The position numbers and the translations under genes are program-made. This document shows positions 9,813 to 21,300 of a stretch of 64,000 bases of DNA, one piece after another. This DNA comes from Meloidogyne chitwoodi (Eukaryota; Nematoda; Chromadorea; Rhabditida; Meloidogynidae). The stretch lies in NCBI GenBank assembly GCA_015183035.1, contig JACZZP010000006.1, positions 2,451,050 to 2,515,049 of the forward strand. The letters are read 5' to 3'. The notes beneath the pieces were generated by a model. That model was given only the letters and a program-made list of their open reading frames with translations. It had not been told where the DNA came from and ran no database searches. Positions within the stretch are counted from its first letter, which is position 1, and every line of letters starts with the position of its first letter.

Positions 9813-12429
9813 TTATTTGCAAAAATATTTGCTCAACGTTGTCAAACACTTTTTGCATTTAATATAACAACAATGTACATATTTGCATTGACAATTTTCT
9901 TCAACACGAACCTTAACAAAAAAAACTTTTAATTTTTTTATTAAAAATTGTACTTGTGAGATGGTGTATCCTCTTCCTTAAAATTAAATCAAGATTTAAT
10001 CAAATTTATTATCAGAATTTATTTTTAAGTTCATTTCCTTTTTTTATTAAGTTGGGGGGATAGAAATTTAATATAAAAGCAGTTTTTCAACTAACAGGTC
10101 AAATCAGTATCAAGTGATCTTCGTCTTCGTGAGCAAAGGACAGTAGCGCTCGTCCGTTAATCAAGGAAATGGGGTCATTGGATGTCATAATTCTCAACAT
10201 TGTTGTTTATCTTTTGACGTTTGTTTTTTTTTCAACATTTGTGATTTAATTTTTTAGAAAAATTTCAGATTTGTTATCGCTTCTTCTCTAATGTTCTGTG
10301 CAAAGACTGATAAGGATTCAGGGAAAAAGGGGAAGAAAGACAAGAAAGGAACAAAGGAAAGCGAAGTGACCATTGATAAGCGAACAGAGCTTACAATTGA
10401 TATGAAGACCGAAGCCAAAACAATTGGAAGTAAATCCAAATTGACTACGTCATCCAAAAGCCGTAAATCCAGCAGCCGTAAATCGAACAGCCGTAATTCC
10501 AGAATGTCGAAGCTTTCAAATGAAGATCGCAAATCCAAGATGTCTTTTGCTCCGTCAACAGGACCGCCGCTGCCTATGAATATGACCGAACTCTAAATCA
10601 ATATTACTCGACAAAAGTAAGAAATATGGTATATAGAATTGAGGATAAGAAAAGTAATCAGACAATCGCCTATTCTATTCAATTATATGTTTGTTTTTCT
10701 AGGTTGGTTTACTTTTTTCTAACTGTAATATTTTTGTTAGTTGCTGTGGTACTATATTATCTATTTTTAATTATTGTTAATAAAAATTTCCTTTTTTTAT
10801 GATTATTAAAGGAAATGAACCAAAATTTAACTTTTTTCTTTTCACTTACCGCAACATAGACTTTCGCAGCTATCTGTCCCAAATGAGCTTATGTTACATT
10901 CTCTATTTATAGTCCTGCAAAAAGGAGTAAGGGGATATTATTTTTGTAATGAAATTATTCTTTTACCCTTGACTTCCCGTCTTTGCATTTTCTTCACAAT
11001 AATTCGGTGAGCTTTTTAAGTAAACCTTAATATATTTTTTTTCAGTATTTTATCTCTACTACCAATGATTCAGGTTCATAATTCGACTCAGGTCGTTTCC
11101 AGCGTTTTCTAGTGGCACCAAGCGGAATGGATCCCAGCATCGGTCTTGCGCTATCATACTTCTTTTTAAGAATTGATACGATATGATCAAGTGGTGGAAG
11201 AGTATACCAGCAAGTTTTGACATCACAAGAACTAAACAAACAAACAGATTATCTATTGAAATTAAATCAAAAGCCTTGAAACTCCGTGACATTTACACTT
11301 TTTGTACAGGGATTGCTCAACAATTTTTCTACCAATTTCATTGTTGAATTCGTTCATGCGCGCTTTTTGTCCATTACGTTTACTATTTGGAGAGTGCTAG
11401 AGTATTTACAAATATTTATCTTTCCCTACTAAACTCTTACTCTTTTTAACTTTAGAATTCTTCTCATTTGGTCGTCTTCTATATAATCATCACTCCCTCC
11501 TCCAATTGCTTCTGTATCAACAATATTCCATTTATTTCGTGTTGCAATTTCATTGACTGCTTCTGCAAGATTAGGCCTCCATTTTGAATCACTCCATTCG
11601 CGGCTAATTCTTCGTCCTTGGACAACATTATCGCTGCATCCTTTCCATTTATAACTTAGTTCGGTTAAATTATGTTGTAACAAATTGCTTGCAGCTGGAT
11701 CGATTGAAGATGTTGTGGTCACAGTATCTGTTAAATAATATTTTGTTGGTTTTTGTTTATCTTTCTTCGAGTTTAGAGGAGAAACTTAAAAAACTGACCA
11801 CCGAATCCACAAAGACAATTAGCTAATTGACCAGAGGAACACGCTTTCGCTACCTTTAAAATAAGATAAATTTTTTTCGAAGTTATTTTTGCAAAACACT
11901 TGATGTGTGACAGCTGCTGATGAAAGGGCATAAATAAATGCCTGTTCCTTTGTTCCTATATGTGAGTTATTAATCGTTTATTTAAAATTTAACTTTAAAA
12001 TAAATTAAGATTTTAGTTCTGGCCAACAATTACTAACCACTGTTTAACTCAGCACTGAGATCTGGAACACTTAAAATAGAAGAACAATTCCATCTGCGAT
12101 CTGCAAAGGCTGATTGACACGTATTGACAGTCAACGAAGCAGCAGAAATTATATATGGTATAAGATCAGGAATACGAGCACAAATACGTTCTTGATAAGT
12201 AATTAGCCCAAAAACGCGGCGTTCTTCACGTGAACGAGGGCAATCTCCAGAATTTGTCCATGGTGGATGTACTCTGTGAAGTGCTCTAAAAGTTGAATAT
12301 GCTTGGATTAGAAAATTAATATTACAGCCATTTAATAGCAACACAATAGAAAGGAAGAGCAAGAAGTAAAGCAACCCATAAAATTGAAAAAATATTGAGC
12401 ACATAATTTCGCGTAATAACCAATGACAT
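9813..12429 (-). CDS. Wnt family secreted signalling protein
   Basis: Complete Wnt on the minus strand. The start at 12429 gives a signal peptide (MSLVITRNYVLNIFSILW, then VALLLALPFYC). Exon 1 (12429-12326) joins exon 2 at 12285 in phase 2. Diagnostic blocks in order are ADRRWNCSS, EQAFIYALSSAAVTHQ, WKGCSDNVVQG, the acyl-site motif CKCHGVSSSCDVKTCW, LVYLKSSPNYCEENAKTGSQG and CESLCCGRGY. The C-terminal Cys knot (ENCQCKYVHCCYIKCKKC) ends SKYFCK at 9813. The last two exons are a 23-nt micro-exon (9976-9954, supplying RGYTISQ) and 9911-9813. They lie beyond an 873-base intron (10849-9977) that contains another gene on the opposite strand. Wnts are lipid-modified morphogens that bind Frizzled or Ror-type receptors. 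Which of the nematode paralogs this is cannot be decided by eye. Confidence 0.93.
10072..10079 (+). promoter_or_regulatory. TATA box of the nested small gene
   Basis: TATAAAAG lies 97 bases before the ATG of the nested gene at 10169, in AT-rich DNA but followed by a GC-richer presumed leader (CAAATCAGTATCAAGTG...). Position and sequence fit a core promoter inside the Wnt intron. This is inference from motif and spacing only. Confidence 0.5.
10169..10596 (+). CDS. Small Lys/Ser-rich protein nested in a Wnt intron
   Basis: Two exons (10169-10204 and 10258-10596, phase 0) give 124 residues. The protein begins MGSLDVIILNIV (a possible N-myristoylation start, Gly2) and continues NFRFVIASSLMFCAK, a short hydrophobic stretch ending in Cys. 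It then becomes extremely basic and Ser-rich (KKGKKDKKG, then KSRKSSSRKSNSRNSRMSK), with a short Pro-rich end (TGPPLPMNMTEL). The layout suggests a small membrane-tethered or lipid-anchored protein with a disordered basic tail. No domain family is recognised. The whole transcription unit, including a TATA box, lies inside an intron of the Wnt gene on the other strand. Confidence 0.7.
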
Positions 12430-12833
12430 TTCTTCAGTTATAGATTGTTGGAGGGCAAAAAAGTTGAGTTATTGGAAAAAATTCCAACTTTACTAATTGC
12501 AGATTTAATTTGAGACGGATAAACTATGACCGGCACGAAAGTCACTATGGCGGCCGAACAAATTTTATTGCCAGCAACTCGTAAAACGCAGGCGGTGATC
12601 TCTCCTTTTTTCATTCTGTTCCTGCCGATTGGGGGAATAAACTCGTAAAATTGGAATTGAGAGAGTCGCAGAGGATTGTAAAAAGGGATAAAAAAAGTCA
12701 GTAACATATGGCCTGAATTAAGGAAAGGAAAAAATAGGAAAAGGGAAATCAGGATCTTAGAATATGGTAATAAAAGTTAAAAATGTGCTTAAATTTTGTC
12801 TTTATCAGATTACTAAAAAATTAATGCTATTTT

Positions 12834-13780
12834 TTATTTTAATTTGTATAGCATTAATTCTGCTCCTCTACCATTATCATGTAAATTTCTAAAAACAGGC
12901 ACTCCTTCTTCCAAGAAATCTTCGTATAAAACCTTATGAACAGATTTGAAGCCAAACTTTTAAAATTGAAAATGTTAAAATTAAAAGTTTTGGAACCTTT
13001 TTAAAAAGATTTTGTGACGCAACTGCGGTGGCACAAGTTATAACATGTGAACAACCGATAAAATTGGCTATTTCGATACTTCTTTTAATAAGATTAGAAG
13101 CGATCCCCATGCTTAAAATGGAAAATGAATTTATGTAGGAAAAAATTTCTTGCCGTAAAAATAGTGGGTGAACAGATATTATCTCTAATTTTAATACACG
13201 TTCATCATTTAATATAGAATTAAGATCACTTTCAACCATTTCAAGAAAAACAAAAAGTCGATTGGCATTATTTCCTGGATAAGGCCCATTTCGGATTGCT
13301 ATAAAAATAATTATATAATATTTTGTTTATTTTACCTTGATTTGATTCTTTATTTTCCACTAATTTTAAATTCTGAGGTGAAATCTCTTTATTTCCTTCC
13401 CAAAGGCTGTTCAGTGATATACCGACTAATTGACCTATATGATCTTGAGCAATAAGAGACACATCATACTTTATTATAATAGTTTTAAAGTATTTCAAAG
13501 CATTCTAGTAAGAGTAATAAAACCTTAAAACAACTCGAACAAATATCTTTGTATAAAGGTAAAGTATCTTGAGCTGAACATTCTAAATGGATTTTGTCTG
13601 TTTTCTATACTAGTTTAAAGTAATAGACTAACTTAATGCGTTGGTAATCGGTTCCTGCACTCGAAATTGTGTTTGCATAAAGGAGAGGACTTCAGAACTA
13701 TGTTTATCAGTTCTTATTGGAACGATAATGAATTGATTGCCTTGATATGAGAAAAAACTGTTTTCTAGCTGAGAATCCAT
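12834..13780 (-). CDS. GNAT-family N-acetyltransferase (arylalkylamine type, nematode)
   Basis: I chose the start at MDSQLENSFFSYQGNQ (13780); an upstream in-frame Met exists. Exons run FIIVPIRTDKHSSEVLSFM, QFRVQEPITNAL, DVSLIAQDHIGQLVGISLN, NANRLFVFLEMVES, then a GNAT core SILSMGIASNLIKRSIEIA (acetyl-CoA binding loop of the Q/R-x-x-G-x-G/A type, here MGIA). The end is FGFKSVHKVLYEDF and GAELMLYKLK. The order EPITNAL near the start and the late GVPVFRNLHDNGRG resemble nematode arylalkylamine N-acetyltransferase-like proteins, which acetylate amines such as dopamine or octopamine. One junction near 13510-13530 would need an unusually short 19-nt intron, so my exon model there may be wrong. Confidence 0.75.
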
Positions 13781-15363
13781 GTAAAATAAACGAAAAAATA
13801 TTTTGAAGAAAATGGACTGAAACAAGAAGTACATATTCATAATTTATGTCTGGAGTTTTTTTATTTTCATCAATAGAATTTGTAAAAATATAAGAGGAAA
13901 AAGCGGAAACGCAACGTCCAGAAAAGAGAAAATAATTGCTTGTTAAAATGGAGGCTTAAACCTAACCCTATTTGATGACATCTACTATTAAGTTTTAAAA
14001 TGAAAGAGAATAAATATTTACAAATTATTCTCATCATAGAGCATAATCGTTATTAATTTAAATAAAAAATATCCATTTCTAATTATAGTTCACGCAAACT
14101 TCTCATTCATTTTGTTACTCATTTATATTCATCTAATATTCTTTTATAGGGTACAGCCCGAGTGGGCACGGTCTGTAGGCACAGGCTGTTTGTTTAGGCG
14201 CGAAATAATATTTTAAATAAAATAATTAGAGATAATAAGGAAGTTAAAGACCACTTGCGCCTATCTGGCCTGCACCTACTCGGGTTTGTCCTCTTTTGTA
14301 TTTACGAATTTAACATAAACGCCTCTTTCATTTAATTTTTCCTCTTCCAATTGAACTCTAGGCAGAATTGTGTCTGATGTTCCTTTAGTTTATGCAGCTT
14401 TTATTTTTCATTCTTCAATGTCTGCTTGATAAAGAATTTTTTTAAGAATTTTACTCCTATTAAACCCTTGAGTACTTTTTTTGTTTTTCCATTATTTTGT
14501 CCTAATGTGTAAAGGGAAGAAGAGTACCATTTTTGTGTCGCCTTTAAATAGAATGCCTACATAGTTTTACCTTACAAATTAATTCTTTATGTCCCATTTA
14601 TTTTTTATATCCTATATTTGGCATTTCATACTAAATTAGTTTTTGTGCCATGCAGACAATAATTCATACTTTTTTGGCTCCTCTTTTTTATTATTATTTT
14701 ACCCTAGCAGAAAATTGGCACTCGTCTTTTTATAAATTCACTCATAGTGTACATATTTCCATCCATTTTAAACACTTCAAAAAAAAGTTTGTTTGTTTAA
14801 ATTTAAATTCTAACTCCTCCCAGCATTCTTTTGACAAAATTATTTAAAAATTTTTTTTATCTATTTGATGGTAAATTGCTTTTTGTATATTTTTATTTCA
14901 GTTTAAAGCTCATTCCTCTAATTCATAGTTCATTTAACTGTTCCCTATTTTCATTCATATTTTGCAAGTGAAGAAAAAGAGCAAAGTACATTCTCATTTT
15001 TTTCATTAATCATTTTCTGTTATGATTGATTTATCAATAAGAGAGTATATATAATTTGTTTTGAAAATAGACAAATTATTCTGCAAGGTTACTTCACGAA
15101 AATCTGTTCATTTTAACTATTTATCGTCCTTCATTTTTAACAAATATGTAAACACATTTATTAAACTAGGCATAAGATAAAAAGTCAATAAAAATTTTGA
15201 TATTAAATTAATCGACGCAATCAATTCGTTTCGCAAACGAAAAGGAATTAAATACATTTTTGTACAATTTAATTATTTGATACCTTTCTAGATTTTGTTT
15301 TTCATACTTTTTAATCGTTATCTTCAATTCCTTAAAATTTACAGATCTAAAAAATAATTTCTG
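13781..15363. other. Intergenic region upstream of glutamate synthase
   Basis: About 1.6 kb lies between divergent genes. It contains one MITE-like palindrome (14148-14291). The rest is AT-rich and non-coding as far as I can see. Confidence 0.5.
14148..14291. mobile_element. MITE-like palindromic element, 144 bp
   Basis: The two ends are imperfect inverted repeats: AGGGTACAGCCCGAGTGGGC at the left against GGACAAACCCGAGTAGGTGC read on the other strand at the right, with complementarity running inward over about 50 bases. The flanks TCTTTTAT (14140-14147) and TCTTTTGT (14292-14299) match at 7 of 8 bases, as an aged 8-bp target-site duplication would. No coding capacity. The 8-bp duplication points to a hAT- or Merlin-mobilised element. 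Confidence 0.65.
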
Positions 15364-18300
15364 ATGGTTATTCTTAGCGATGAGCAATTACAAAATGCAG
15401 AGAAGAATTCTCTTTGGAGACCTCAACTTGAGAAGGATGCATGTGGAGTGGGTTTCTGCGCTTCGGTCAAAGGAATCCAAACGCATGAGGTCTTTTTGAA
15501 AAATAAATTATTATTTTTTTCTAATTTATCTAATTTTTCATGTATGTAAGTTTTTTTTCTTAAAAAATCAAATTTTAATTTTTCAGATTTTGAAAGCTGG
15601 ACGTGTCATGCTTGAAAGGATGGGTAATAAAATTCAAGTTATTCTAAAAGAAAAATTTAGCTCATCGCGGTGCATGTGTTGGTGACAACGACTCGGGTGA
15701 TGGAGCTGGTGTTATGACAGCAATTCCCGACAAACTTTACCGTGAAGACATTAAAAAGTTGTTTTTTTTAATATCATTTATTTTAAATATTTTTAGGACA
15801 AATAATATTGACCTTCCACCTAACGGACAATACGCGACTGGGATTCTTTTTCTTTCGCCAGAGTCGTATAAACAAGCAAAAGAATCGTTTGCTGACTTGG
15901 CGCGTGGCTGTAAACTTGAGGTATTGGCTTGGCGAAAATTGAAAGTGAATTCTGACCACCTTGGCAAGGAATCAAGAAAAACTGAGCCATTGATGCGACA
16001 GGTAAACGAAATATAAAAGTAGTAAAACATTTATCTTTTAGGTTTTTGTAACGTGCGATTTTGCTTCTGATCGAAAGCGTTTTCATCAAGCTGTTTATTT
16101 ATTACGAAAACAGACGACAATACGTATGTTACAGCAAGGTGTTCGATGTTATGTTGTTTCACTTTCAGCTAGTACTATTGTTTATAAGGTTTATCTTTAA
16201 TTAAAATTTAGAATACTTTTTTATATTTTAACTTTAAATAAAAAATTTAGGGCCAATTCACTTCTCATCAACTCTTCCTCTACTATGATGATTTACAAAA
16301 TCCAGACTTTGTAACTAATTTAGCAATGGTTCATTCTAGATTTTCGACAAACACATTTCCAAGCTGGAGTAGAGCACAACCAAATCGAATGTTGGCCCAT
16401 AATGGAGAAATTAATACACTCAGGGGTTTTTATCTTTGTTTTGAAAGGAAAAATAAATGCTATTTCTTAAGGAAACATCAATTTTATGAAAGCTCGAGAA
16501 GGAATTATGAGTTCCCGAGAATACGATGATTGTATATACAAGCTTTATCCTGTAGTTGAAAATGAAATGACTGATTCAGGTATTGAAGACTAAATAAATA
16601 AATTCATTTTAAATTCGTAGGATCTTTTGACAATGTATTAGAGTTTCTTGTGTATGCTGGTAAACGTTCGTTGCCTGAAGCTGCAATGACAATGGTCCCT
16701 GAGGCCTGGGAGAAAGATGAGGATATGAAGTTTTTTTTAAAAATTTTACTAATGATTTAATGTTTTGTAAATATAGTCATGAGAAACGAATCTTCTACCG
16801 ATGGGCAGCTATGCAAATGGAACCATGGGATGGCCCTGCTCTTTTGGCATTCAGTGATGGACGCTATATCGGTGCTATTCTTGATCGGAATGGGCTGAGG
16901 CCAGCACGTTATTGTGTCACTGCTGATGATCACATTTATTTGGCTAGTGAAGTTGGCATTATCGATTTGTCTCCTGAGTGCGTGGTTAAGAGGGTAAGTG
17001 AAAAATTATTTTTTTACAATTAAAAAAAATTAAAAAAATACACAGATTTTTTATCAGAAAATTAGTTTTATCTGAAAATCATAACTCAAATTCACGAAGG
17101 TCGTAAATATTAAAATCAATAAACAATTCATTAACCAAATCGCATAGTTCCGAGTGGTGAGGAATTTCGTCTCTTGCCAAATCGCATTGTTCCCAGTGGT
17201 GATTCTCCTACCACTTGGGCAACATTTTCATCTATTAGTGGTGCATTCCTCTTGCTATCCAAGTATTGGAGTAGAAGTCCTAATTCCTCATTATGTGGGC
17301 GGGGATATTCCTGGAAAGGGCGAACGGAAATCCAACGTTGTTGTTGAAGAAATGGGTCAGTCAGTGATTCATGTAGAGCACCGGCTGGTAGAAGTGATGG
17401 GATTATCTCTTGTCTTGTTGTGACTGGAGAGCAGTTGGAGATTACTATTATTTGTTTTAGACTTATTTACATATTATTTAGTAATATCTTACTTAATGAA
17501 GCTGCTATCATTAAAAAAAATATGACGATGTTAAAGATTTTACGGATAGCCATAGTAAAAATAGCTAAATGGCACAAGAAATTTTTTTTGAATGACACTG
17601 AAATTAGGAAAATAGCAATTTTAATGGCTCATTTTAAGTAGCTGTTTGTCCTGTTAATAATAATCTCAACAAACTACCAAATTACGTACGGGAAATTCAT
17701 TTTAACGGCAGTTATGTCCATATAAGTGAGCACATGGTTGACTGAATGCGTTTGAACTAAAAAGCGTAAAATTTTGTCATGCTACCAACCTCATTTTTGG
17801 AGCAATTTATAATAATTTAGCCATTATCTTTCTACCCCACACCATTACTCAAGCGTGATAACCTTTTAAGGTACTTAAGTATATGCAATAATGGCTAGTG
17901 GATTTGATTTATATTTAAATTATAACTTTAAATGAACGTTAAAGACTTGTTTTACATTATCATTTTTGACTGTCGATGTTTATTCATATCATCATATTGT
18001 ACACTTTCACTTGGGAAAGAGATTAGTTTTTGTAAATTTCGAAAGGAAACGAGTCTATCTTCTCATTGTTCATAACTAGGTCATCATACTTCAAGTATTT
18101 TTTTTCATTTGCTAAACGTTTTCCAAAACGGAGAGGTTCTCTCATCTGTCGCTTCCACATAGGGTAAACTTCTTTGTACTGATTGTCGAGCATTTCAAAA
18201 CTCTAAAATAAGTTTAGTATCTAAAGATTATTTGAAAATTCGCTTCTTGTTTGTTAGAAATTGATTAAAAATTTTCCAGATAAAATAAAATTCTTTTTAT

Positions 18301-21300
18301 TAACTAATCCATCAGATCTAAAAATTCGGTTTAAATTTCTTACGTAAATTGTTATGAATAGAGCTAAAATAATAAAAATAGCGTATTTCCTCGCCATTGT
18401 CATAGATTTTGTTGAATGAAAATATGTAATATATTGAACTTGGAATATTTTAATTTATATTTTAGTTATCAGAATTAATTCTTTTTGTTTTTAAAAGTAA
18501 ATCTAACAAACAAAAGAGTGTAGTGTCACTTTTTATGCTCAAATTTGCGCATGTCTTCGGGGATTTAAAACCATCAATTAGCTTTTGAAAAGGCTACAAT
18601 TATTAACTACGGACCTCCCATTAAAAATGAAGAGTTGTAAAAAAAAGTATTTGTTTTTGAATTTTGTTTTTGACTTTTGTGCCAATACGCGGAAGTAAGA
18701 AGGCGCTAATTGAAAGTAGTCGTCTTTAAGAAAAAAGTAAAGATTTGAAAAATGAAGGCAATTTGGATTTTAATGCATTTTGCAAATAAAAAATTTTCCA
18801 ATAGAATATCAAATTAGCAAAATATAAAAAAAATAATTTTAAAGGATAGACTTCGTCCGGGGCGAATGTTGCTAGTGGACTTACAAGAAAAGTGTATTGT
18901 TGAGGATGAACAATTGAAAATGCAAATTGCGCATTTACGCAATCATAAAAAATTAACTATTAATCGTATTTATTTGGATCAAATTAGAAAAGATGATGTG
19001 GTTCGTTACTTTTTACATAAATTTTTTATAATTTTATTATTTTTAAGCTTAACCATGGTGCTGTGACCAATGAGTATTTAATTAAAAGGGAATTAAAACA
19101 ATTAAAATTAATCGGAAAACGACCTGGTGGTGATGGGGAATTACGTGACAGATTGCGGGACGTTCATTTGGACTCAGACAGACGACTTCCGCTCTTTTCT
19201 TATACACCTGATACCTTTTCATTGTACGGCAATTTACATAAGATATTAATTTGTTTTATTTAGAATTCTTGTACCAATGATAATCGACAAAAAAGAGGCA
19301 CTTGGGTCCATGGGAAACGATACTGCACTTGCATGCCTTTCTGATTACAGTCCATTACTTTATTCCTACTTTCAGCAACTTTTTGCTCAAGTTACTAACC
19401 CACCAATTGATCCTTTTCGTGAACAGGTATTGTAAACTAATTAGGATACATTTTGAATCTAAATTTAGATTGTAATGTCTCTCCGTTGCCCTATCGGGCC
19501 AGAAACGAATTTGTTAGAACCTGAATTTGAATTGGAAAGCCGAATTCTTTTGGATCAACCAGTTCTTTCGCTTATTGATTTTCAGGTTTTTAAGTATCTT
19601 CAACAAACTTAAATTAATTTATAGGTGCTAAAACGAATTAGCTTTAAAGGCTGGCGTTCATACGCTATAAATATTGTTTATCCGGCAAGGCACGGGCAGA
19701 GAGGTTTAGTTAATTCTATATATTTTTCACTTTTGAATTATTACAGGTTTGGTGCCAGCTTTGGACAGGATCTGCAGGTATATAAATAATTTTTTAACAT
19801 ATAAATTATGTATATTTTAGTGAAGCGTGTTCTGCAGCACTCGATGGTTATCAAATTTTAATTCTTTCTGACAGACAAGTGGACAAGGACTATGTACCAA
19901 TTAGGTTATTTAAAGGGCTGATTTAATTTTTTACTATTATGTATATTTAGTGCACTTCTCGCCCTTGGTGCAATTCATCAATGTTTAATTAAACAACGAC
20001 TTCGGATGAAGGTTTGAAACTTTTTAATAGACAAACTTAATTACAAGATATTTAAACCTTAGGTTGCTTTAATAATTGAATCCGGTGAGGTGAAACAAGT
20101 ACACGGTAACTAACGTTTTATATCCTTTATCTACGTAATTTTTTTGCAGATTTTTGTGTTCTGCTTGGGTATGGTGCGGATGCGATTTGTCCATATATGG
20201 TTTATGAGACTTGTTATCGACTTAGAATGATGGGACTTTTGGATAAAAATCTAACTGATGATGATGTTGTTCAAGGATATAAGGCTGGCATTGAGCGAGG
20301 TATTTACAAAGTGATGGCTAAAATGGGAATCAGTACTCTACACTCTTACAAGGTCTACATTTTTAACAATACTGTCTTGTTTTTCATAAAACTGTGGCTA
20401 AAAAACCTTTCTTGTCTAGGGTGCTCAAATTTTTGAAATTGTCGGATTGGGCAGAGAAGTTGTTGACAAGTGTTTTACTAATTCTGTCTCTCGACTTGGA
20501 GGTGCTGATTTTGAAACGTTGGCGATGGAAGCAATCAGAAGACACCGTATCGCTTATCCTAACGTTCCTAATAGTGATTTGTATTTGTATGGTTTGTTTA
20601 AATTCTAGTAAAGAAAATTTAAATTCTATAGGAGATAGCAAAGTTTTGGTAAGCCCTGGAATCTATCATTGGCGCGATGGAGGAGAGAAACATGTCAATG
20701 AGCCTGTAAACATTGCAAAACTTCAGGTTATTTTATTTATATTTATCAATTTCGATCATTCTTATATAGGCTGCTGCACGTTTAAATGATGCTAAAAGTT
20801 ATCAAGATTTCTCAATAGCCTCGAATCTTGCTCAACGTCTTTGTACCCTTCGTGGTCAATTAGAAATCAAAACAAACGTTAAACTACAGATTCCATTGGA
20901 TGAGGTTGAACCAGCTTCAGAGATTGTGAAACGTTTTGTCACTGGAGCTATGTCTTTCGGGTGATTACTTTTGTTTTTGATTAATGGCGAATTTCTGCTA
21001 TTTGTAACATTTTAAGGAAATGAGAGCAACTGCGTAGCTCTAAATCTCACCTCTCTTTCTTGCTGTAAATTTTTTCAAATTGATAAAATTCCTTTCAAAA
21101 TTATTCTTTTTAGGTCTATCAGTATGGAGACACATACAACTTTGGTAAAACTAAATTTTATTATTTTATATTCAAATATTTGAAATAAAAAAATTAAGGC
21201 AATTGCTATGAACAAAATCAGTGCAAAATCTAACACGGGAGAGGGTGGCGAGAGGCCTGAACGCTATCGCAAGGGGCAGCCAAGAGACAATAATATAAGG

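Noticed and set aside
10254..10538. Minus-strand frame rich in Leu/Asp repeats
   Set aside because: Shadow of the Lys/Ser-rich nested gene on the plus strand and lies in a Wnt intron.
10842..10850. Possible Wnt end at CCGK followed by a stop
   Set aside because: The TGA arises by reading through a GTAAGT donor; the true C-terminal Cys-rich exons were found at 9813-9976.
12438..12707. Minus-strand frame upstream of the Wnt start (MLLTFFIPFYN...)
   Set aside because: No family resemblance, and the Wnt signal peptide starts independently at 12429 with a good splice to exon 2.
17154..17423. Plus-strand open frame in the first large glutamate synthase intron ([16 protein letters not shown]...)
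   Set aside because: It is the complement of the FLP-3-type neuropeptide gene, whose peptide motifs, signal peptide and splice sites explain the sequence.
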